DNA of 64,000 nt from Hibiscus mutabilis (lineage: Eukaryota > Streptophyta > Magnoliopsida > Malvales > Malvaceae): assembly GCA_019671005.1 (NCBI GenBank), contig CM033725.1, positions 37,780,678 through 37,844,677 on the forward strand, in the 5' to 3' direction. The position numbers and the translations under genes are program-made. How positions within the stretch are numbered: position 1 is the first letter of the stretch; the number at the start of each line of letters is the position of its first letter. This document shows, piece by piece, positions 46,471 to 58,979 of the stretch. The notes beneath the pieces are model-generated. The model saw only the letters and a program-made list of their open reading frames with translations, was not told the DNA's origin and did not search any database.

Positions 46471-47247
46471 CAGTAACTATTATTTTTCTTACAGTTGCTG
46501 TAACAGATTAAGTAATCGCATCGTAAATAACTGGTCTACCTAATTTTAACCTACTTTTAACACGCCTAATGCTAGAAGTTCCCTAAAGGCATGTAATGAT
46601 TGATACAAGCTATAAAGTTACGCCAAGAATAAAGCTGTGCACAACGGTTCAACGGCCTCAATGTCAGCAAATACATGATAAATCAATTTGGGTTGTCTTT
46701 ATGGGCACTCCGACATAGTATTTTATGTTAAGGGTACAAGTTTTTGTACTTAGTAAAATTTAAAAATTTAAGAGTACGCAATTAGATCATAAATATAAAA
46801 TATAAAAAATTAACACCAGCTCTGTCTATCACTGCTCGTAGAGGCAACTCTCTACACCTTTTGGTTCGACAACTATTTCCCGAAACAATAGGGAAGATCT
46901 TTTTTATTTCCTGGAAGACTATACAAGTAACATCTCCCCAATAGGCGAAGCTGATTACATAGAGAAATGTGCTTTCTTTGTGGAATCCATTTGGCACTTC
47001 CCAAATGAACATCTTTTTTTTGTGGCCTTCATAGTTATTTTTGAATTCTGATTGTTTCTTTTTGTCTGTCTACTTTTTAATATTTTCAGCCCTACCAAAA
47101 AAAAAGTGAACACCGTTCGAGTGTTGTAGACTAATGTAGGAAGTGATTCTATTTTCTATTGAATATCTTCGATGTTGGAGTTCTTCTTGGATTAACTATA
47201 AAAACAAAGAGCCCCACATGTTTGATTATTTTCAAATCTTGTACTTG
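46471..47247. other. Flank of the 187-bp array, copied at 55.9-56.7 kb
   Basis: No recognisable gene. A minus-strand ORF at 46782-47012 is partly preserved in the copy (56252-56599), but only because the DNA is duplicated; it matches no family I know. Confidence 0.6.
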
Positions 47248-47468
47248 ATTAAAATTAATGGCGGATTTAGAATTTTGTTTGAGGGTGAGCATAAGTCAAA
47301 ATATTCATGAGGGTGGGCACAAATAATAAAATATCAAAATTTCAAGTAATAAAAATAGAAAGGATCAATTCATAAAAAATAAGAAAATTAAATCCAAATG
47401 TATGAACTTTAAAAAGTTTAGGGTGGGCACGAGCCCACCCAACATTTATATACGCCACTGATTGAAAT
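47248..47468. mobile_element. hAT-like MITE (47256-47460) with 8-bp TSD
   Basis: ATTAAAAT (47248-47255) and ATTGAAAT (47461-47468) form an 8-bp duplication with one mismatch. The right end reads CGCCACTG and the left end TAATGGCG, a decayed match to the CAGTGGCG terminus common in plant hAT elements. The 205-bp interior has GGGTGGGC/GCCCACCC subterminal motifs and no ORF. Copied along with its flanks at 56722-56936. Confidence 0.75.
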
Positions 47469-48125
47469 ACTAAAAGAACAACGGGTGAGTCTAGGGTGCG
47501 GTAGGTCTAGGGTGTGGCTAAAGTACAACAAATTTTAAAACTTGTCTAAGCAACTTAAAATATTAGACTTTTTGATAAAATTTTAGATTGATTTTTTGGT
47601 AATTTTTATCAAGTTTCTAAACTTAAAAAACATGTTTCGAAACTTATTTTTTCCCTTATTTATTAATTGGATTTAAATTCAAAATAGAGATATCCTTTTA
47701 TAAGGAAATATATTTTTAGAATGAATATGAGATTGGAAGCGCCCAGTTACTTTAGGACACTTCGATTCATATTCAAAAAATATATCCTAGCATAAAAGGT
47801 TTTGATGCATGACTGATTATAGTCTTGTTTATTTTAAGTTCTAACTTAAAAAGGCCCTAATTAATTGAATTGTTTAAAAACTATGAATATTATTAAATTT
47901 AGGGTATTTATGAGATAACACTCAATTGCTTGAGCACTATTCATATTAAAACCCTAAATTGAACAATGTTCCTAATTTAATTAATGAATCTAATTATTTA
48001 AATCTTAGCCCTAATTACAACTTTAATTTAATTAACTAAGTTAATTACCATTTTTTAAGTTTGAATGAGTATCAAATGTTCTGCATAAAAGCTCCATTGG
48101 GTAACATCCCATTGCAATGGGACAC
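47469..48125. other. AT-rich spacer with an imperfect inverted repeat
   Basis: No gene. Arms at 47694-47731 and 47765-47799 are imperfect reverse complements (CCTTTTAT..TATATTTTT and its complement), giving a fold-back of about 105 bp. A perfect 16-bp palindrome TCCCATTGCAATGGGA lies at 48107-48122, next to the TSD of the following element. Confidence 0.55.
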
Positions 48126-48149
48126 TATCCAAATAAGGATGTGAAATCA

Positions 48150-48490
48150 CGTAATCGTTCAGGTTTCAGGTCAGGTTATGTCAGGTCAGATCAAATCAGA
48201 TATGGGTTATGTCAAATCAATTTAATGGTTCGACTCAGATTCAGGTCATTATCAGGTTGATTTTCAAATCAGATTGAGCTCGGGTTTGGGTCGGGTTAAT
48301 TTCAGGTCGGGTAAGTTTCAGTATAGGCCAAAATGGTTCAGGTCCGAATTAGTTAATTAACGGGTTAATTCAGGTTCGGATGAACTTCAGGTCGGGCCAT
48401 GTTCAGGTCGGGTCACGTCGTTGACGGATAAAATTCAAGTTGGAGAATATCGATTTCGGTTAAAGTTCAAGTTGGGTCTTACCGTGTACA
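48150..48490. repeat. Degenerate CAGGTCGGGT repeats, left subterminal cluster
   Basis: Words such as TTCAGGTCGGGT, TCAGGTCAGGTT and TTCGGGTCGGGTTAA follow each other with irregular spacing of 10-20 bases. Confidence 0.85.
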
Positions 48491-48885
48491 AATAGACTTC
48501 GATATGGTAATTGTAGGTAAATTTCAGATAAAAATAAAATTTTAAGGATTAATATGAACTAAAATATCCTTTAGGATGCCGAAATATTTTACAATTTAAT
48601 ATATATATATATAATTATGACTAAATTGAATTAAACTAAAATTTAAAAGTGAATGTTAAGACTAAAATGAAAAAATTTAAACAAGTGAGGACCTAAAAAA
48701 GTAATTAATCACTAAACAAAAAATTAGGAGGCAAATGCCAAATGAGCAATTAATTATTGAATCAAATTTAAAAAGATTATATTTGAATTTTGGAGGGAAA
48801 GAACCTATTAGGGGGCTTAATTTTTGTCCTCCCCACCAATTATTTTTGTCATGATTTTAATTAAAGTGAAATGATGGGAGGGAAA
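48491..48885. other. AT-rich interior of the split Mutator-like element, left side
   Basis: No ORF or domain. It ends in GGAAA at 48881-48885, the Athila target duplication. Confidence 0.6.
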
Positions 48886-50242
48886 TGACACGCGCCGTTT
48901 TCGCGTCAAAATAATTCATCATTCTCAAATAATAAATAAAGGAATTCAAATGTAGTAAAAGACAAGTAAGGGTCGATCCCACAGGGACTAAGCGAACTTC
49001 CTGATTTATGTTTGTTCAATCGGTGAGCCAACAAGAGAGTTGAATAATATTTAAGTATGGTGGGGATTTGTGGAATTAAGTAAAAAAAATAAGAGATTGT
49101 AGAAAAGATTAGGAAGTGATTTAATATGGCAAAGATTAGCCTCGGGCTCTTGCTTTGACTCAGTTTCCTCAGATCATTGGAATAAGGATTTTTCACTTCG
49201 GGATTCACGTCGGTCACTTGCCTACAAGGATCAATCTTTGAGACTGTGCCTTGTATACCGAATACCTAAGTGCCATCTTTGATATCGATTTTGGAAATTA
49301 ATTTAATCAAAAACAATGTTGTAGATCAAAATGTTTAAGTAAAGGCTGACTCAGACTATGTTGTTTCAGTAATAACTGATTTCGATCTCAGTTTCCTTTT
49401 AGCAAACAATTTTGCTGAGTGTGTTCCCAGGAAGTCGAATGTGCTTCAATAGCCGGTCCTTCCTCCCACACATTTAACCAAAACAACATCATGACCAACA
49501 TCAATCTTTGGTTTTGAAATCATTTTGATTTTGAAGTTAAGTTTAGAAAACTTAGAGAGACACCCGAAGTTGTTTAAGTGCTTTTCAATCCTCACGTTGG
49601 AATTGAGTCATTGCTTTAGCCTTTGGCTATGGAAAACTTAGCTAAGTATGATTATGGAATGGAAAACTTAGCTAAGTATGAGTATGGAAGAAATCATTCT
49701 TAGCATTGTTTTAAAATAATAAAAAAACTAAGAACGGGAAAATAAAGAACTTTAATTGAAAGTAAAAATAAGCTAAGAGAATTGAGAGATAATAGATCTA
49801 TGAGATATGAGAGATGATTTTTGAGTTTGCCCAAAAAGGGTATTTATAGTAGTCTAAAACCCTAAAAATAACCCTAAAGGGATAAAAGATAAATCCCAAA
49901 TTATTTAAATTAATTACAAAAGATAATTCCAAAGTTTGAATTTTAATTCTGGCTAATAAGTTATCTGAAATGCGGTTGATAAGCTATCGTTGTTGCTAAC
50001 GTGGCGTCTTCTAGAAGCTGCTGACGTAGCGTCCAGTCAGACTTTCATGCCCAGATTCATTCCCACTAATCCAGCCATGAATCGAGAAAATAAAAAATTG
50101 CACAATTTCACCAGTTTTAGCAACATTTCTGGAATCTACTGCTCTGCATGGAAAATGAATAAAAATGCCCGAATTAGCAATTTAAAACAACCAATCAAGA
50201 AGTAATTATCAATAGAATAATGAATAATTTAAGCACTAATTA
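48886..50242 (-). repeat. 3' LTR of Athila D
   Basis: Plus-strand ends TGACACGCG and CACTAATTA; the terminal CA is decayed to TA (the 5' LTR keeps ATCA). It has a short tandem duplication of GGAAAACTTAGCTAAGTATGA at 49630-49685 that the other LTR lacks, which explains most of its extra length. Confidence 0.95.
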
Positions 50243-51665
50243 AATTCCCCCTCACTTATTCAATGCTTGTCCTCAAGCATTTCTCAATTATCATGCTAAA
50301 AACCTTAAGTTGCCAACTCCAATTTCATAGAATTTCCAAGATTTCTAAAGTAAACTAAATCAAGTAAATGTTGAAATTCAAGATAAATCAATCATGGCAT
50401 AATCAATTAAGTGTAAATCGACCAAGGCATTTCAATCGTCTACCAATTTCAAAGAATACAAGACTTAGCTCCTCACATTGGTTCACTCATTTCGCTCAAG
50501 TATTTCGGGTAAGAGAATCGCTCAAGCCTAAACTAATCAACTCATTACCATAGGCTTGTAACTAGATCTAATCTCCGCTACTTAATATGAAAATGATGCA
50601 AAAATCAAGAGGACTTTAAAATGGGTTGTAACGGGGTTAAGGTTCGGGTAGGATAAAAGTTCGAAAATGGGGTTTAAAAAGTCAAGACAAGTAAAGTTAT
50701 TCCAAAGAATTTATTCGAAGAGAAGAGAAGAAATCAATCATTTTTTCATTCGAACTGTTCCTTTTTCTTTTTCTGCTCTTTTTTTTAATGTTCGAACAGT
50801 ACAGTATATTCGAACTGCACGGTTCTACAATTTTTATGCGCTGTATTTTTCTGCGTTGTTCGAACCAAACTGCACTCATTTATTTTTCTGCACAGTGTTT
50901 TTTTCTGCACTGCACTGTTTATTTTTCTGCACAGTGTTTATTTCCGAACTGATTCGAATCTGATTTTTTTCTCTCTTTTTTCTGCTTCAGATTAACCTCA
51001 ACTTGTCCTGAAAAAGGGTGACAAAAATAATAGAAGGGAAAACAAAAGTAAAATAGGCTTGGTTTAATGATGTGGTAAACAAAGAAAAGGATTAAAGGCT
51101 CAAAAATGGTTCACTAAGTGGAAAATAAATAAAAGGGTAGGCTATTTTGTTCGGGAAGAAAAAAATGGTTTAATCCTAATGCCTCTATCACATTAAAGCA
51201 TCATAATCAAAATGTGTAGTCTCAACAAACATCGAGTTACAAGTTCTAGAATGCAATCAATTAGTTTGGCACACTCAATTGAAACAAAGAGCAAGAATAA
51301 AAATATATGCTCATTAGGCTCGAAACTCACACGAAAGGTCTATTGAACTAAGTCATGCATTCAATTTAATCAATAAATTCATGAAACGACTAAGAAAAAA
51401 TTACACTAATTAGTCATGCCATGCTATCATGTATCCTAAATTCAACAAGAACAAGAACAAGATCGAATTCACAAAGAAATGCAAAGAATTTAAATCAAAC
51501 AAGAGACAAGCAACCAAGGTCATCAACAATTCTAATCAAGAAAACAACTTAATTTCAGTCGCAAATCATAAGTGAGAGTTAATTTGATTTCTAATTCCAC
51601 CCCCTCACTTAATCATAATGTCCCATTATGGAAAAATAAAGTGCAAGAGAGGGAATAGAATACTC
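50243..51665 (-). other. Athila D 3' non-coding region
   Basis: Begins with the PPT (minus sense GTGAGGGGGAATT at about 50243-50256) and holds no gene. At 50740-50960 short phrases such as TTTTTCTGCACAGTG, ACTGCAC and TTCGAAC recur, forming a low-complexity patch. Confidence 0.8.
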
Positions 51666-51671
51666 CCTGAG

Positions 51672-53486
51672 CTAATTGCGGCCACGCCCACGTCCACGTC
51701 CTCGACGAGATGTGCCCGGATGAAGAAAGGATATGATTTCGGCAATATTGGTTTCAATAGAGTTCAGACGCTCGTTAACATCCGGCTGCGGATTGTTTCC
51801 TTGTGTGGGTCGAGGAACCGGCCTCCAGAGGAAAACGCGCTCATCACGAGGTGTACTAGTGCCCGGAGGAACAATATATGGCGCGTCGGGAGTACTAGCT
51901 AGAAGACCCATTGTATCCAAGCACCTCACATCCAAAGCATCCATGGTAAAAGCATAAGTAAACTGTGAAGGATCAAATGTCAGAGGGAAAAGTCGAGATG
52001 CAAGGTGTGTTATATAAGGACCAAAAATAAGTGGACGGTTGGTTCGCGCTACACGCTCAAAGGCATAGGCAAACCAAAAGCCTAAATTTACCTTAATGTC
52101 GACTTGCATACACCATAAAAAGAAAAGTTTGACCTTACTTAAATTGGAAGAAGTGTCATTTTGGCGTTAATAGTTGTACGCAAGGAAGCGCTGTATGTAG
52201 AGGAGTGCCGAATTATGAATAGCCCATCCCTTCGTCGCACGCGGATCGTATATTGAACCCGCCAAGCCAATAAGAGTTTTACAGCACATGTCATTGTCAA
52301 AGTCCTACGGAATCTCAAGTAAAGCAGTTAAATACCCAGGATTCGTGACATCCATCACGAATCTCATATAAAAATTAAATTCCGTGATTGACATTCTAAA
52401 ATACTGACCAAGCAGTCGAAAGGATACGACATCAGGAGAATGCACATAAATAACACAATTTTTATCAAATGAAAATGTGGCATAAAATTCAAAAACCAGT
52501 TCATAATACGTGTTACATCTAATTTCTAGATAAGTTGTCCAACCAATTGCCTCAAAAAACTGCATAACAGACTCGCGCAAGTGTAAACTTTCTAGAGTTT
52601 GGGGAGGAATATACTTACATACTTGAAAGTGACGGTGGCGAATGCGATTAAATCGCTCCAAGTCATCACCAACAAACTCCAAATAGCCATGTAAAACCTC
52701 CTCGGTCAGAACTGAATACTTACGACCTCGTCGATAGCGTTTAGAATGCTCTTCCTGATTGGGTTGGTCTTTCGAAACGACATTGTTTCTCGAACTTGCT
52801 GCGAATGGTGGAGAATCTAGACGTTCATTGTTTGAATGGGATGGAGCGGGCTGATCGGAGTGATGTCCATGCTCAAAATCTGGTTGTTCTACCGATGGAC
52901 CGCTCGCGTGGAGATTAGCTCCGAGGGTGTCTGTGAAGCCAAAAACTGGATGGAACATTAGTAAAGGACTAACTGAGATAAAATCAGAATTTACCTCAGT
53001 TGTTTGATGCGGCGGAGATGAATGCATGTGAGAAAACGTAGCATCGCTGTGCATGGAATGAAAGGAGGGCGATGACATTCTTGAAGATCTGTTTCGCCGT
53101 GGCTGGGCAATATTGACGACATGTGGCATTGACCGAGAAGATGCAGCCGATAGCATAAAGTGGAAGGATAGTGATGAATGTGCTGGCTGGCTACGCGGCT
53201 GCCGATGGCGTGAAGACCCGGCAGCTGTGCTGCTACCCATCGATCGAACATATCGACTAGAGGAGTGATCGGGGGATGGTCCTTGGTCATTCGGTTGAGT
53301 TATGGCCGCCGCATGCTGCTGCTGCCTACGGCTGCAACGCAGGGGAGGCGGCAAAAGAGCGGGCTATGAGTCTGAATTACTGGGCACGACCATAAACTGC
53401 GGTGGTGCCATCCGACGACAGCTGCCGAGCATTATGAGTGTCGGTGTTTGAGGGATCCAGCGTGCTTGATCCCTTGTGCGCACCAT
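51672..53486 (-). pseudogene. Athila third ORF (ATHILA ORF1-type, env-position protein)
   Basis: Downstream of integrase in minus sense. The start is probably at 53484-53486 (MVRTRDQARW), with an in-frame stop at about 53367 (TAG where CAG is expected). A Ser/Pro/His-rich N-terminus follows, then the conserved part: YLEFVGDDLERFNRIRHRHF, ESVMQFFEAIGW, YYELVFEFYATFSF, GQYFRMSITEFNFYM (52310-52760). A shifted frame continues it (51672-52300: KVNLGFWFAYAFERVA, LDVRCLDTMG, then an RGRGRGR tail). This matches the plant protein family named ATHILA ORF-1. It sits where retroviruses carry env, but I see no signal peptide or transmembrane segment. Function unknown. Confidence 0.85.
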
Positions 53487-53984
53487 TGTTGAAGCAAGCG
53501 AAGGTGGTCGAGGGTTGAGGGGATGATCGATTGGTTGAGCGAACGGCTGAGGAAGAAGGGTAATAGTTTTAGGTCTGGGAGGGAATCATGAAAGATTGAT
53601 TTTGGCAAAGATTGTGATATCTTATCACAAGTGGGGCCTACAGAATTTCAAAAAGAAATAAGATTGGGTCAAAATTTGACCGATTATGATAGGTAGATTT
53701 TGTCAAAATTTGATTCTGATTCTTGAATTGGGGCCAGCTATAGTGCACCAATAAAAAGGGAGGTGCTAACGTGCTCCATGCTTGCAAAACCTGTACATAG
53801 TCGATGCAAAATACGATCAGCAATAAGGGATAGTAGATGATTTAATGTGAAAATAGAAAGAAAGAAAATAAATTAAGAAAAATTGTAACAAAAAGAAATA
53901 AAATAAAATAAATTAAAAATGGGTTGCCTCCCATCTAGCGCTTATTTAACGCCATTAGCTTGACGAGCCAATTTTTTAAAGCAT
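53487..53984 (-). other. Athila D spacer between pol and third ORF
   Basis: No coding match. AAATAAA-rich DNA at 53850-53920 precedes the end of pol. Confidence 0.65.
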
Positions 53985-55534
53985 AGGTTCTTCTAATTTG
54001 ATCTCATCGACTAATCCTACCGGGGTGTTCTCATAATACGGCTTCAACCTTTAGCCGTTTACTTTAAATCGAGCTCCAGAATTGTCTTCTATCTCCACTG
54101 CGGCATGAGGATAAATCTGAGTTACCGTAAATGGGACGAGCCATTTCGATCGAAGTTTGCCTGCAAAAAGTTTAAGTTTTGGATTAAACAACAAAATCTT
54201 TTGTTTAATTATAAACGATTTAAAGGATATTCTTCGATCGTGGAATTCTTTCGTCTTCTCTTTAAATATTTGAGCACTGTCGTAAGCGTTTCGTCAGATT
54301 TCCTCTAACTCTTGAATGTGTAGCTTCCGCGCTTCTCCGGTTGCTTCTATCTTCATGTTACATTGCTTAACTGTCTAATAGGCTCGATGCTCTAATTCAA
54401 CGGGCAAATGGAATGGCTTACCGAAAACGAGTCTATACGGAGACATCCCAATAGGACCTTTATAAGCCGTCTGGTATGCCCACAATGCGTCGGACAGCTT
54501 GAGACTCCAATCTTTACGATCCGGTTTTACATTTTTTTTCTAGAATTGCTTTAATCTCGCGGTTCGACACTTCTGCTTGTCCGTTAGTCTGCGGATGGTA
54601 AGCAGTGGCAATTCTTTGAGTCACTCTAAACTTTTTCATAAGCGCGTCAATTACTTTGTTGATGAAATGGGTTCCTCGATCTCTAATTACCGCTCGTGGT
54701 GTGCCAAACCTGGAAAAAATAGAATTTTTCAAAAAATTAACAGTGGTTCTAGCATCATTATTTCGGGTAGCCTTAGCTTCCACCCATTTAGAAACATAAT
54801 CAATTGCAAGAATGATAAAAAAATTTCCAAACGAAGAAGTAAAATGACCCATGTAATCGATTCCCCACACATCAAAAATCTCATAGATGTGAATCAGATT
54901 TTGAAGTAATTCATTCCTTCGGCTTAAATTCCCTACACGCTGACACTTATCACATGATTTACAATATAAGTAAGCGTCACGAAATATAGTAGGCCAAAAG
55001 AAACCGCATTCCAAAATTTTATGGGCAGTTCACTTTGGTCCAAAGTGACCACCACAAAAATAAGAATGGCAAAAGTCTAGGATAGAATTTACCTCTTCCT
55101 CAGCGACGCATCGCCTAATTACCTGATCCGAACAGTGTTTCCATAAATAAGGATCATCTCAAATATAATATCGGGACTCCCGCTTTAGTCGATTAATTTC
55201 GGATCTAGGCAAGTCTAAGGGTAATTTACATGTTACCAAGTAATTTACCATGTCTATGAACCATGGAACCACCTTTTGCACCAACATCAAATCTTCCTCT
55301 GGGAACTTATCGTTGATTGGTGGGTCGGCTGTAGAAATAGGAATGCGACTTAAATGATCAGCTACGAGATTCTCGCTTCCTTTCTTATCTTTAATTTCCA
55401 AATTAAATTCTTGTAAAAGCAAGATCTATCGGATAAGCCTTGGCTTCGCCTCCTTTTTGCTCATAAAATACTTTAAAGCTGCATGGTCAGAAAAAACAAT
55501 CACTTTAGTTCCAAGCAAATAGGATCTAATTTTT
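53985..55534 (-). pseudogene. Athila D RNase H C-terminus and integrase
   Basis: From the right: SDHAALKYFMSKKEAKPRL then LLLQEFNLEIKDKKGSENLVADHLSR (RNase H end and linker, 55300-55500). VPWFIDMVNYLVTCKLP follows, then the zinc-binding segment CHSYFCGGHFGPK..CKSCDKCQ. The core has FDVWGIDYMGHF, SRFGTPRAVIRDRGTHF and AYHPQTNGQAEVSNREIK (54514-55014). A frame with LWAYQTAYK.. and RLKPYYE ends pol near 53990. The three catalytic acidic residues are recognisable. Stops and frameshifts near 55430, 55160, 55030 and 54520 inactivate it. Confidence 0.9.
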
Positions 55535-56998
55535 GGGATTTAAGGTAGTTACACAATTTCCTACAATAACTTTGGTTGTTTTAGGCTTAGGAGATATGGG
55601 GTAATAAGTTCGGTAGTTACATTGTTTACTATTACTTACGTAATGAATTAGGTAGGTATGGTTAAATATTAAGCAGGTATCTTATTGCTTATGCGTTTTG
55701 TACCGAAAAGAGTAAACCTTTAGGATTTAAGGTAGTTACACAATTTCCTACAATAACTTTGGTTGGTTTAAGATTAGGAGATATGAGGTAATAAATTAAG
55801 TAGTTATATTATTTAGTATTACTTATGTCAAGAATTAGGTAAGTGTGGTTAAATATTGTGTATGTATCTTATTTCTCATGCTTTTGCACCAAAAAGAGTA
55901 ATCCTTTAGAATTTAAGGTAGTTACACAATTTCCTACTATAATAAGCTTTTCAGTAACTATTATTTTTCTTACAGTTGCTGTAACAGATTAAGTAGCCGC
56001 ATCGTAAATAACTGGTCTACCTAATTTTAACCTACTTTTAACATGCCTAATGCTAGAAGTTCCCTAAAGGCATGTAATGATTGATACAATCTATAAAGTT
56101 ACGCCAAGAATAAAGATGTGCACAGCAGTTCAACGGCCTCAATGTCAGCAAATACATGATAAATCAAATTGGGTTGTCTTTATGGGCACTCCGACATAGT
56201 ATTTTATGTTAAGGGTACAAGTTTTTGTACTTAGTAAAATCTAAAACGAAATTAGATCATAAATATAAAATATAAAAAATTAACACCAGCTCTGTCTATC
56301 CTTGCTCGTAGAGGCAACTCTCTACACCCTTTTGGTTCGACAACTATTCCGAAACAATAGGGAAGATCTTTTTTATTTCCTGGAAGACTATTCAAGTAAC
56401 ATCTCCCCAATAGGCGAAGCTGATTACATGGAGAAATATGATTTCTTTGTGGAATCCATTTGACACTTCCCAAATGAACATCTTTTTTTGTGGCCTTCAT
56501 AGTTATTTTTGAATTCTGATTGTTTCTTTTTGTCTGTCTACTTTTTAATATTTTCAGCTCTACCAAAAAAAGTGAACACCGTTCGAGTGTTGTAGGCATT
56601 AGTAAGAAGTGATTCTATTTTCTTTTGAATATCTTCGATGTTGGAGTTCTTCTTGGATTAACTGTAAAAACAAAGAGCCCCACATGTTTGATTATTTTCA
56701 AATCTTGTACTTGATTAAAATTAATGGCGGATTTAGAATTTTGTTTGAGGGTGTGCATAAGTGAAAATATTCATGAGGGGGGCACAAATAATAAAATATC
56801 AAAATTTCGGGGTGAGAACAAGTAATAAAAATAAAAAGGATCAATTCATAAAAATTAAGAAAATTAAAGCCAAATGTATGAACTTTAAAAAGTTTAGGAT
56901 GGGCACGAGCCCACCCAACATTTATATACGCCACTAATTGAAATACTAAAAGAACAACGGGTGGTTCTTTAGTTCCAAGCAAATAGGATCTAATTTTT
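55503..56998. other. 1.43-kb copied segment (55535-56966) flanked by an exact 32-bp duplication
   Basis: The 32 bases 55503-55534 (CTTTAGTTCC.. to ..CTAATTTTT) recur exactly at 56967-56998, and the Athila RNase H gene is interrupted between them. The inserted DNA from 55536 to 56963 matches 46054-47487 in the same orientation: two and a fraction 187-bp units, the array flank, and the hAT-like MITE. The copy starts at a repeat-unit boundary (GGATTTAAGG) and stops at ACGGGTG, 19 bases past the MITE TSD. No TIR or poly-A is seen at the ends. Confidence 0.93.
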
Positions 56999-58979
56999 CT
57001 AAAGCAAAAACAATAGAAAGTAATTCTTTTTCTGTTGTGGAGTAATTTCTCTGAGCCGAGTCTAGAGTCCTTGAAGCATAGGCAATAACATGTGGTTCTT
57101 TATCGATTCTTTGTCCAAGAACAGCTCCAACGCTCGTATCTGATGCGTCACACATAAGCTCAAAATTATATTCCCAATTTGGTGCTTTGACGATTGGTGC
57201 CGTGGTCAACTTTTCTTTAAGTACATTGAACAATTCTTTGCACTCAGGATTAAAGTCGAAGACTTTATCTTTTTGTAACAGCTCACACAACGGTCGCGCC
57301 ATCTTTGAAAAATCTTTAATAAATCTTCGGTAGAAATCTGCATGGCCAAGAAAAGAACGAACCTCCCTCACAGTTGTGGGGTAAGGTAGTGAGCGTATAA
57401 TATCGGTCTTGGCCTTATCAACGGCAATTACATTAGATGACACAATATGTTCCAAAATTAATCCTTTATCAACCATAAAATGACAGTTTTCATAGTTCAA
57501 AACAAGATTAAATTCTAAGCATCTATTAAGCACATTAGTTAAATTATCAAGACACTCATTAAAAGAACTATCGTATACCGTAAAGTCATCCATGAAGACT
57601 TCGATGTCCTTCTCCACATAGTCAGAAAAAATACTAAGCATACATCTTTGGAAAGTGGCCGGTGCATTACAAAGGCCAAAGGGCATCCGTCGATATGCAA
57701 ATGTACTGAACGGACAAGTAAAAGTTGTTTTTTCTTGGTCTTCTGGCGCAACTGGAATTTGGAAAAAACCTAAAAAACCATCAAGGCAACAATAATGAGT
57801 TTTCCCAGCTAATTTCTCAATCATTTGATCTATAAAGTGAAGAGGAAAATGATCTTTTCTAGTGAGAGAGTTCAACTTCCTGTAGTCGATACAGACTCTC
57901 CATCCATTTTATACACGCGTTGGAACTAACTCTCCTTCCGAATTTTGGACCACTATAACTTTGGTCTTTTTAGGCACCACGTGAATTGGACTTACCCAAT
58001 CACTGTAAGAAATAGGATAGATTACATCTGCATCAAGGAGTTTCTGTATCTCCTTTTTTACTACCTCCATCATTGGTTGGTTCAACCGGCGTTGTCCTTG
58101 TCTAGAAGGTTTCGCTCCTTCTTCCGTTTTAATTTTATGCATACAAGTCGAGGGACTAAGTCCCTTAATATCGGCAATAGTCCATCCTATGGCTTCCTTG
58201 TGCGTGCGCAATACCTTCACTAGTGCTTTCTCTTCTTCTTCGGACAACTTGTTTGAGATGATCACCGGTAAGGTCTTATTTTCTCCCAAAAAGGCATATT
58301 TCAAGTGATCTGGCAACTGTTTTAATTCTATCTCTGGTGCCTGCAAAACAGAAGGTAACATTTTAGTTTTAGAGGGAGATAAAAATAAGTCAGAATTGAT
58401 AGCAAAAATATGTTCAAACTCTCTTTCTTCCTCTATGCAGCAAAGTACAGGATCCCTGTAAAAATTAGCAAAAAAATTAGTATCAACAAATTCATCAACT
58501 AAGGGATCAATAATATCGACATAATTAATTCTTTCAACTTGATATGGGTATTTCATCGCTTTATAAATGTCAAATTCTACGACCTCACCATCAAATTCCA
58601 TTGTTAATATACCGCTTCTCACATCAATCTTTGTATGTGCTGTGCTTAGGAAGGGTCGGCCTAAAAGTACCTTAGAGCAAGTGTTCATCCTATCATTTTC
58701 CATGTCGATAACATAGAAGTCGGCAGGAAAAATAAGAACGTCGACTTTCACTAAGACATTTTCAAGCACTCATTCCGGATAGATAATAGAACGATCAACC
58801 AACTAGATAGTTACTCTTGTTTCCTTCAAAGGCTTGTTAGTAATCATTTTATAAACGGAAAGTGGCATAACGTTATTTGAAACTCCTAAGTCTCACATTG
58901 CACGTTTAATTAAAACATTTCCTATTTTGCAAGGTATAGCGAACATACATTGATCCTTCGTCTTTGGTGGAAGCTTTCG
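56999..58979 (-). pseudogene. Athila D protease, reverse transcriptase and RNase H N-part
   Basis: Largely one minus frame. Protease (58780-58979) has DLGVSNNVMPLSVY, a change from the usual DLGAS active site, and KVLLGRPFLSTA (about 58660). RT: DVIYPISYSDWVSPIHVVPKK, GWRVCIDYRKLN, HYCCLDGFLGFFQIPV, MPFGLCNAPATFQRCM, and catalytic VFMDDFTVY (about 57580-57605). RNase H: FELMCDASDTSVGAVLGQR, VIAYASRTLD, TTEKELLSIVFALEK. Both RT Asp residues and the first RNase H Asp are kept. In-frame stops lie near 58978, 58894, 58807, 58771 and 57906. The gene is cut at 56998 by the 1.43-kb insertion. Confidence 0.93.

Noticed and set aside
46782..47012. ORF partly conserved at 56252-56599
   Set aside because: Conserved only because the segment was copied; the reading frame differs in length and no family matches.
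48107..48122. Perfect 16-bp palindrome as a regulatory site
   Set aside because: No promoter or gene nearby; listed only as part of the spacer.
57945..58223. 92-codon plus-strand ORF
   Set aside because: Antisense to Athila RT, which has clear motifs.
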